In this document: piece by piece, positions 29,841 to 36,554 of the stretch
How positions within the stretch are numbered: position 1 is the stretch's first letter
Layout of the letters: each line of letters begins with the position of its first letter
NCBI GenBank assembly: GCA_011620345.1
Contig: WOZJ01000071.1
Span: 1-64,000, forward strand
Origin: Nitrospirota bacterium
GTDB lineage: Bacteria > UBA2233
Length of the DNA stretch: 64,000 nt
Reading direction: 5' to 3'
Notes under the pieces: model-generated
Databases searched by the model: none
What the model saw: only the letters and a program-made list of their open reading frames with translations
What the model was told of the DNA's origin: nothing
Made by a program: the position numbers and the translations under genes

Positions 29841-30762
29841 CCTGCCAACCCGCGAAACGGTTGCCCTTCAAAGGCAGCGCTTTTTTCCCGAGGGTACGGA
29901 GGGGTCTTTTAAGCACCTAAAAAGGCTTTCGGTTCTATCCGGAATTCACGGAGATGAGCTGGAAGGGCTCTACATCTGCTACCGCCTCGCCTCCTTCCTT
30001 AAGGAAAACCCTCAGGCGATCCGGGGGGTCATCGACATCTATCCAAGCTTGAACCCTTTGGGGGTGAGCATGACCCGGCGGTTCGTCCCGTTCTTCGAGA
30101 TGGATTTGAACCGCGTGTTTCCAGGGGATTCGTTTGGGAGCCTGCCCGAAAAGATGGCGCATGCGGCAGTCCATGCGGTAAGCGGCTCGAATATTGCTGT
30201 TGATTTGCATGCAAGCAACATTTTTTTAAAGGAAATCCCTCAAGTTCGGATCGACGAGGGAAACACATCAAAGCTTTTACCCTTAGCCAAGCTTTTGAAC
30301 GTAGACTTTGTTTGGGTATACCCTTCTGTTACCGTGCTCCGCTCAACATTGGCCCATACGCTCAACGCCATAGGCGTACGCACGCTCGTGGTCGAGATGG
30401 GGGTCGGGCTTCGGGTAACTCCCGTTTTCGGAGATCAGCTCGTTTCAGGTCTTCTCCATTTGATGGCCCATGAAGGGTTCCTTTCGCTCGATTCTCCGCC
30501 CGAAGTGCGCGAGCCCATTGTTTCTATAAACGAGCAAGTTTACTTTATAAATGCCGGCTGTTCCGGCCTGTTTATTCCCGGAGCAGACCATGGGGGAAGG
30601 ATAGGAAAAGAAGAGGTGATCGGGCAAATCGTATCCCCCTTTACGGGAGAGGGGCTGGAGACGCTAAGGAGCCCGGCAGATGGCCTTTTGTTCACACTTC
30701 GGGCCTATCCGATCGTGTTCGAGGGCTCGTTGGTCGCCAGGGTCTGCGCACTGGAGGGCTAA
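29815..30762 (+). CDS. Succinylglutamate desuccinylase/aspartoacylase-like zinc metallohydrolase (paralog 1)
   Basis: LSGIHGDELEGLYICYRLASFL, NPLGVSMTRRFVPFFEMDLNRVFPG, IAVDLHASNIFLKEIPQVRI. Confidence 0.82.
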   Translation: MLETWFTLNLPTRETVALQRQRFFPEGTEGSFKHLKRLSVLSGIHGDELEGLYICYRLASFLKENPQAIRGVIDIYPSLNPLGVSMTRRFVPFFEMDLNRVFPGDSFGSLPEKMAHAAVHAVSGSNIAVDLHASNIFLKEIPQVRIDEGNTSKLLPLAKLLNVDFVWVYPSVTVLRSTLAHTLNAIGVRTLVVEMGVGLRVTPVFGDQLVSGLLHLMAHEGFLSLDSPPEVREPIVSINEQVYFINAGCSGLFIPGADHGGRIGKEEVIGQIVSPFTGEGLETLRSPADGLLFTLRAYPIVFEGSLVARVCALEG

Positions 30763-31688
30763 TGGTACGAGAAATCTTGGTTCAAATGACTTCGCCGGCC
30801 GGCTATCCGATTCACGTCGTCGGGTTTCGGTTTGGGGAGGGTAGGCCAAAGGTGGCTATCGTGGGCGGCCTTAGGGGCGACGAGGTCCATCAAAGCTACG
30901 TGGTCGCACGGCTATGCGCCTTCTTGAGGCGGGAGGCCGAAAGGAACCCCGGCGTTATTCAAGGGGAAATTCTCCTCGTTCCGCTAGTCAACACCTTCGG
31001 GTTCAACGTGGGGTATCGCTTCTGGCCCCCGGATGCAACCGATATTGACAAAATGTTCCCTGGTTTTCGCTTCGGAGAGACCACACAGATTCTTGCCTAT
31101 TCACTGTTTGAAAAGCTCAAGGATGCCGACTTCGGCGTGCACGTCACAAGCCTTGATCCCCATCAAGAGCACATGGCCCTCACGACGATGTACGGGTCTG
31201 GCTTGGGGAATATCGAGGCGGGGTCGTATTTTGGAACCCATTTCTTGTACGTGAAGGATCCGAAACCCTTCGATACAGGATCTCTTTTGTACAACTGGCA
31301 AGTCTGGGACGTTCGTGCCCTTGGCTTGGTCGGGGGCAAGCCTTCAGAAATCCAACAAGACCTTGCCCTCGAACAAACAACGGCCATTCTTCGGTTTCTT
31401 TCCAAGGTTGGAGTCTTGAAGTTAAGGGTCCCGGAGCGCTTCAGCCCCGTTTTGCTCGAAGAGGCAGATTTGCTGCTTGTCCGGAACAGGCACTCTGGGC
31501 TTTTTTTGCCCCTCAAGGCTCCAGGGTGCGGAGTGTTCGAAGGGGAGACGTTAGGCTGGGTCCGGGATACGCTTACCGGTGAACCGCTCGAAGAGCTCCA
31601 AAGCCCATCCCTAGGAACCGTATTCTTTCGGTATGCCCGTCCCGCAATTTTTGAAGAGGAGGTGGCTTTCGGGGTTGCAACCCGCTGA
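30762..31688 (+). CDS. Succinylglutamate desuccinylase/aspartoacylase-like metallohydrolase (paralog 2)
   Basis: IVGGLRGDEVHQSYVVARLCAFL, VPLVNTFGFNVGYRFWPPDATDIDKMFPG, FGVHVTSLDPHQEHM; starts at the stop of paralog 1. Confidence 0.75.
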   Translation: MVREILVQMTSPAGYPIHVVGFRFGEGRPKVAIVGGLRGDEVHQSYVVARLCAFLRREAERNPGVIQGEILLVPLVNTFGFNVGYRFWPPDATDIDKMFPGFRFGETTQILAYSLFEKLKDADFGVHVTSLDPHQEHMALTTMYGSGLGNIEAGSYFGTHFLYVKDPKPFDTGSLLYNWQVWDVRALGLVGGKPSEIQQDLALEQTTAILRFLSKVGVLKLRVPERFSPVLLEEADLLLVRNRHSGLFLPLKAPGCGVFEGETLGWVRDTLTGEPLEELQSPSLGTVFFRYARPAIFEEEVAFGVATR

Positions 31689-31752
31689 GTGCGAAAGCCT
31701 TTTTTCGTAATGTCTTCAAGAGTCCAAAAAGCTCTTAATGCCCGCCTAGCCG

Positions 31753-32727
31753 TTAAACTTTGGCTTGGCAGGCTACAAAATGGCCCGGTGAAGCCTCGTG
31801 AAGCTCTGGGATGCAGCTTTTGCATGCCTCGAGCGATTCTTCGCAAAGCGGCAAGTAGGCGCACTCTGGATGGGTTTTTTTGGCATCGCCCTCCGATTCG
31901 GCAGGGGAGGGCGTTGTCCTGGAAGCGTCCCAAAACTCCGGGGACAACGTAAGCAAGGCTCGGGTGTAGGGGTGCAGAGGTTCCTTAAAGAGGGCCTTTG
32001 CCGGTGCAAGCTCGACGAGACGGCCTTTGTAGAGAACGCCCACCCTGTCGCTTAAAACACGGACCACCGCTAAGTCATGGCTTATAAAAAGATACGTCAA
32101 CCCAAGCTCCCTTTTGAGCCTAAGCAGCAGGTTTAGGATTTGGGCTTGAATCGAGACATCCAAGCTGGATGTCGGTTCGTCCAAAACGAGGAATTTGGGA
32201 GAAGGGCCGAGCGCCCTGGCAAGACACACCCGTTGCAATTGTCCTCCTGAGAGCTCGTGAGGGAATAGCTTTGCATGGGAAGGCTGAAGCCCTACATGCT
32301 CGAGGAGTTCATCGACGCGCTCGTTCTTGGCCCTTGTGCCGGCAATGCCCCCTAGCGCAACCCCTTCTTCAATGGCGGCACCAACGCGCATCCGTGGGTT
32401 GAGCGCCGCTTTCGGGTCTTGAAAGACGACCTGGGCCTTTTTTCTGAAGTCAAGCAATGCTCTCCCTCGCAAGGAAAACACGTCCCGCCCCTCAAAGTAC
32501 ACCTTGCCTCCTGTGGGTGAGGCAAGCCTAAGAATTATTCTTCCTAACGTGGACTTGCCAGAGCCGGATTCGCCCACAAGCCCGAATGTCTCTCCTTGGT
32601 AGAGCGCGAGCGAAACGCTTGAAAGGGCTTCGAAATAAGGACTTCCTTGCGGGTAGAAACGCTTGGAGAGGTCATCGAGGACGACAAGTTGCGGGAGGTG
32701 CTCCTTCGGCCGCGTGGCTCCTTTCAT
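31753..32727 (-). CDS. Oligopeptide ABC transporter ATP-binding protein (OppF-like)
   Basis: FGLVGESGSGKSTLGRIILRL, LSGGQLQRVCLARAL, FLVLDEPTSSLDVSIQAQIL, C-terminal Cys-rich oligo_HPY region. Confidence 0.9.
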   Translation of the reverse strand: MKGATRPKEHLPQLVVLDDLSKRFYPQGSPYFEALSSVSLALYQGETFGLVGESGSGKSTLGRIILRLASPTGGKVYFEGRDVFSLRGRALLDFRKKAQVVFQDPKAALNPRMRVGAAIEEGVALGGIAGTRAKNERVDELLEHVGLQPSHAKLFPHELSGGQLQRVCLARALGPSPKFLVLDEPTSSLDVSIQAQILNLLLRLKRELGLTYLFISHDLAVVRVLSDRVGVLYKGRLVELAPAKALFKEPLHPYTRALLTLSPEFWDASRTTPSPAESEGDAKKTHPECAYLPLCEESLEACKSCIPELHEASPGHFVACQAKV

Positions 32728-32926
32728 CGCTTCCTCCCTAGTATGAACGTTCGAACCTTGAACGTAGCCTACTCCAGAGGTGCTGGACGATCAAGGCATG
32801 GTTGCACATAGGGCAAACAAGCTAACCAAGGCCACTTCGTGAAACCCTCATCGGCCGGCGCAACTTTCGCCTTTTCCGCCCCCTTTTGTGCCAGGCGGTG
32901 ACGGGGGCATAACGCTTCTTGGCGGC

Positions 32927-33592
32927 TCAACGGTAGCGTTGGAAGCTCCATACTATCTTTCCGATGACGATGGGTCCCTCTTGGGAGGCGCCAAACAAAG
33001 GGAACGCGAAGGATGGGTAGCGCTCGTTGTCGCTTTGAAGCAGGAGCGTCCCCCCCTCCAGTAGGATGCAGCGCTTGATTACCGCGCCTTTCATCGGGAG
33101 CCAGAAGGCGAACAGCCGCTCGTGCTCCAGAAAGCCGCGCTTTGTGTCGATCCCGACGACGCTACCGTCCACGAGCGTCGGCTCCATCGAAGCGCCCCTG
33201 ACGGCCATGGCGTAAATTCCGTCCTTTACGAGGCTTACGGGTACGACGATTTCGCCCACAACGTCCGTGTGCGGGTCTATCGGCCCGCCTGCCGCGAGCG
33301 CCCCGTATACGGGTAGGCCGAGGTGTTCTTCGGCCGTTTTCGAGGCAAGCGCGGGCTCGAGGGCAAAGGAGCCCTTGAAGCTCGCCTGACCCTCCTGTTC
33401 AAGCCATGCCATGATGGCTGCAACAGAGGAGAAGCGTACGTCCCGCCCGTTTAAGAATGCCCGCAGAGTCCTTGGGTCTACATCGAGCCTTCTGGCAAGC
33501 TCCCCCAACCCCCGCCCCCCGGCCCTTTCGCAAAGCTTCCGGATGCGTTCCCTTAAGCCCCTAAGGTAGGCTTCTTTGTCATGCATGTTCAT
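32927..33592 (-). CDS. LexA/CI-like repressor: N-terminal HTH plus C-terminal S24 peptidase
   Basis: HTH-like LGELARRLDVDPRTLRAFLNGR; cleavage-type Ala-Gly VYGALAAGGPIDP; Ser in GASMEPTLVDGSVVGID; Lys in KGAVIKRCILLEGGTLLLQSDNERYPSF; ATG at 33592 preceded by AAGGAGGG. Confidence 0.87.
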   Translation of the reverse strand: MNMHDKEAYLRGLRERIRKLCERAGGRGLGELARRLDVDPRTLRAFLNGRDVRFSSVAAIMAWLEQEGQASFKGSFALEPALASKTAEEHLGLPVYGALAAGGPIDPHTDVVGEIVVPVSLVKDGIYAMAVRGASMEPTLVDGSVVGIDTKRGFLEHERLFAFWLPMKGAVIKRCILLEGGTLLLQSDNERYPSFAFPLFGASQEGPIVIGKIVWSFQRYR

Positions 33593-33643
33593 TGTCCCTC
33601 CTTGGTCAAGAAACCATACCTTCCGGAATGGTACGTTTGATGC

Positions 33644-33693
33644 TTGACTTGGCAACATCATGTAGACTATATTTAGTCATATTTTCTATTATA
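33644..33693. promoter_or_regulatory. Divergent promoter region with a perfect GACTA-TATT-TAGTC palindrome (33665-33678)
   Basis: + strand TTGACT (33644) - 18 nt - TATATT (33668-33673), -10 inside the palindrome; - strand extended -10 TGCTATAAT (TATAAT = 33693-33688) with the palindrome just downstream. Confidence 0.55.
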
Positions 33694-33722
33694 GCAGCAT
33701 AAAATGGAACTTACGGCAACAT

Positions 33723-34202
33723 ATGGATGCATTAGAGCATCTTCATGCTAAGAATCCGCTTGAACTTGCGCATAAGCTCGCACTCTATGCGGCTCTCAAG
33801 GGGCTGCGGGTGGCCATCTTGGATGCCGGGGACTGTTTTCGGCCGCATTTATTCCCTAGATTGCCCCGCGTTTCCCGGCGGACCAAGGAGGAGGCAAACA
33901 GGCGGCTCTATGTCTGCCGGATCTTTACCCCGGAACAGCTCAAGGCCGCTCTAACGTCTCTTAGCGCGCTCGGGCCTGAGCTTGCACTTGTTCTCGGGCC
34001 CGGGCGTTTGCTTATGGACGCTCCAAAGCGCCTTGATGTTTTCGCCTTTCCTGTCGTCATCGTAGAAAAGAATACCCTCATCCTCAACCGTGCTTCCAGG
34101 GAGGCTTTCTATGGGAAGGAACGTTTTACCCCCGAGCCTTCTGATCGCCAGGGAAGAGGCGCTCTTAAAAGACTTCCTGCGCGCTCTCCGCAAGGAAGAT
34201 AG
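33723..34202 (+). CDS. RecA/RadA/ImuA-like protein without recognisable Walker A (tentative)
   Basis: ELAHKLALYAALKGLRVAILDAGDCFRPHLF...RRLYVCRIFTPEQLKAALTSLSALGPELALVLGPGRLL has RecA-core-like strand/helix spacing; no GxxxxGK(S/T). Confidence 0.45.
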   Translation: MDALEHLHAKNPLELAHKLALYAALKGLRVAILDAGDCFRPHLFPRLPRVSRRTKEEANRRLYVCRIFTPEQLKAALTSLSALGPELALVLGPGRLLMDAPKRLDVFAFPVVIVEKNTLILNRASREAFYGKERFTPEPSDRQGRGALKRLPARSPQGR

Positions 34203-34368
34203 GCTCGTGCTCAAACGGCTCTTGGCCGGAGTGCGCGCGCATAGTCAAGCAATCGGCCTTTCTGATGTCGAGCCTTTTGAGGCCATCCTCCTTGCCATGC
34301 TCCTCGAGATCCAAAAAGAGGTCGAGGCCCTCAAGGAGGCTTTGGAGGGGGCAAAGAAGCACCCATGA
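34111..34368 (+). CDS. Small helical protein of unknown function (85 aa) in the polymerase cassette
   Basis: ATG at 34111 preceded by GGGAGG; ends ATGA-overlapping the polymerase start at 34365; C-terminal coiled-coil-like LLEIQKEVEALKEALEGAKK. Confidence 0.6.
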   Translation: MGRNVLPPSLLIAREEALLKDFLRALRKEDRLVLKRLLAGVRAHSQAIGLSDVEPFEAILLAMLLEIQKEVEALKEALEGAKKHP

Positions 34369-36554
34369 AGTCAGGGTTTCTACTGGATGCCCACGAAACC
34401 CCAAAGGGGATAGGTTTGTGGTTGGCGTTGGACGATGGAAGCCGTCCGCGTTTAGAGCGCGCCTTTAGCCCTGGCTTTGCACTTGAAAACGAGGGGAGGA
34501 AGACAAGGCGCGCAGTGGCGATCCTCCAAGGGCGCTTCGGTAAGGATATTCGGGTGGTTGAGGGCAAGGGGAACGACCTTCTTAAGGGGGAGGTGCCCCT
34601 TTTTGAAATTAAGGCCAAAGACCCATGGACGTTCGAGCGCCTCAAAGCCCAAGCCCTCCGCTCGGACCTCTTTGAGGGGCTTTGTGTTTACGGGGTTGAT
34701 ACCCCCGCCGTCTCGCAGTTTTTTTTGAAGACGGGGATGTTTCCGTTCTGCAGGTTCGCTTTCAAAGACGGAGAGTTAAGGGTTTGCGACGAGCCCTTGG
34801 CGCTCGATTACCCCTTTCCGTCCCTTAGGGTCTTGGAGGTTTCCTTGGAACCCGAAGGGCTTGACCCAATGCACGCAAGAAGGGCGTTTGCGCTGTGCCT
34901 TCGGCCCTTGGGAGAAGAAGAGGGCCTCGTGCTAGAGGCCTGCGACAAAGAGGGCATCGAAAGCTCCTTAAGGCGCTTCGACCCCGACGTGATCCTCGCC
35001 CCGTTTGGCGACGGTTACACGCTCAAGCGCCTCCTTGCGCTGGGTGTCCGCACGCTTTCCAGAGAAGGGTTTCACGCCCGTCTTGGCGAAGACCAAACCA
35101 TCGCCTCGTACGGAAAGGTCTATGCAAGGAAGGGGCCCGTGCTCCTAAGCGGGCGTCTCCACATTGACCCCCGCAACTCGTTTTTCTACCCGGAAGTCGG
35201 GCTGGCTGGACTCATCGAACTCTCCAGGGCCTGCGCCATCCCTTTGCAAGAGCTTGCCAGGACAACCCCCGGCAGGGCCATTACCCGGCTCGAGGCCCGC
35301 TTGGCTGGCCAGCTCGGGTTTCTTGTCCCGTTTCAAAAGGGCGTCCCGGAGGGCTTTAAAACGCTCGAGACGTTCCTTAGGCTCGATAAAGGGGGCTTGA
35401 GCTTCAGGCCGCTCGTGGGGTTTTTTGAGAACGTGGCCGAGTACGATTTTGCCTCGATGTACCCGAGCATCATCGTGAACTTCAACCTCTCGTACGAGAC
35501 GCTCAACTGCGGGCATCCTTCTTGTCAAACGCGGCTTCCGGTCTCAGGGTACGGCGTTTGCTCGAAGCGCACCGGGATCGTGCCCTTTACCTTGAAGCGC
35601 CTGATCGAAAGGCGGGAAACGCTCAAAGCGAGGGCGGCTTTGGAGAGCGATCCCCGCCAAAGACAAGCGCTCGAGCAAAGGCAAAAGGCCCTTAAATGGC
35701 TGCTTGTCGTGAGCTTTGGGTATCTTGGCTACAGGAACGCAAAATTCGGCAGGATCGAGGCGCACGAGGCGACGACGGCCATAGGGCGGGAGCTTTTGCT
35801 TTTTGCCAAAGAAATCGCCGAAGCAAGGGGGTTCAAGCTTCTCCACGCGCTGACGGATGCGCTCTGGGTTCAAAAAGAGGGCGCCCAAGAGCGTGCATAC
35901 GTGGAGCTCGAGCACGAAATCATACGGAGGGTCAACGCCGCATTCAAGCCGGTGTTGCCAGACGGGGTTCCATGGAAGGTCCGGCTTGAAGGGGTATACG
36001 CTTGGGTTCGTTTTCTTGCCTCCAAGGCCTACGGGGTTGGCGTTGGGAACCGCTACGTGGGCGTGTTTCAGGATAGAACGATCAAAGCAAGGGGAATCCT
36101 CCTTAGGCGTTCGGATACTCCACCGCTTATCAGGGAGTTCCAGGAGCAAGCGCTCCAACTCCTTGCCGGGGTTTCTAGCATCGAAGGTCTCCGTCGGCAA
36201 TATTCGACGCTTCAAGGGCTTACCAAGGCCTACGAGGCCCGCCTCGAAGAGGGGAAGGTCAGGCCGGAAGCGCTCGCTGTCCGCCTTCGGCTCGCAAGGA
36301 ACCCCTTGGACTACCAAAAGCGTTCTTTTTTGGCTGAGGCCGCCCAAAGCCTTTTGGCCGAAGGTCTCGGGGTGTCATTGGGCGAGACGGTGCGTTTTGT
36401 CCGGGTTCAGGACAAAGCGCTGAGGGCGAACCCCCTTTGGCTTTACCATGACAACCCCAAGCCGATCGATACGGCCTACTATGCAGGGCTCCTTCAAGAG
36501 GCGCTGGAAGAGCTTCTCCCTCAATCGCTCCTTAAAGAAAAAGCGCTTCCTTGA
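34365..36554 (+). CDS. Family-B DNA polymerase, exonuclease motifs apparently degenerate
   Basis: Motif A EYDFASMYPSIIVNFNLSYETL, motif B-like RQKALKWLLVVSFGYLGYRNAKFG, motif C-like LLHALTDALWVQ. Confidence 0.9.
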   Translation: MKSGFLLDAHETPKGIGLWLALDDGSRPRLERAFSPGFALENEGRKTRRAVAILQGRFGKDIRVVEGKGNDLLKGEVPLFEIKAKDPWTFERLKAQALRSDLFEGLCVYGVDTPAVSQFFLKTGMFPFCRFAFKDGELRVCDEPLALDYPFPSLRVLEVSLEPEGLDPMHARRAFALCLRPLGEEEGLVLEACDKEGIESSLRRFDPDVILAPFGDGYTLKRLLALGVRTLSREGFHARLGEDQTIASYGKVYARKGPVLLSGRLHIDPRNSFFYPEVGLAGLIELSRACAIPLQELARTTPGRAITRLEARLAGQLGFLVPFQKGVPEGFKTLETFLRLDKGGLSFRPLVGFFENVAEYDFASMYPSIIVNFNLSYETLNCGHPSCQTRLPVSGYGVCSKRTGIVPFTLKRLIERRETLKARAALESDPRQRQALEQRQKALKWLLVVSFGYLGYRNAKFGRIEAHEATTAIGRELLLFAKEIAEARGFKLLHALTDALWVQKEGAQERAYVELEHEIIRRVNAAFKPVLPDGVPWKVRLEGVYAWVRFLASKAYGVGVGNRYVGVFQDRTIKARGILLRRSDTPPLIREFQEQALQLLAGVSSIEGLRRQYSTLQGLTKAYEARLEEGKVRPEALAVRLRLARNPLDYQKRSFLAEAAQSLLAEGLGVSLGETVRFVRVQDKALRANPLWLYHDNPKPIDTAYYAGLLQEALEELLPQSLLKEKALP

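Noticed and set aside
32728-32926. Possible zinc-finger-like micro-peptide (LVCPMCNHALIVQHLW, minus strand) upstream of oppF
   Set aside because: Very short, no good start codon or RBS for the CxxC-containing frame; probably a remnant or chance
35544-36347. 267-aa antisense ORF inside the polymerase gene
   Set aside because: Opposite a polymerase with clear motifs; no recognisable domain
32927-36554. Repressor plus polymerase as a prophage remnant
   Set aside because: No integrase, terminase, capsid, tail or lysis genes and no attachment repeats seen around the cassette; a small defence/repair cassette fits better, though phage origin of individual genes is not excluded
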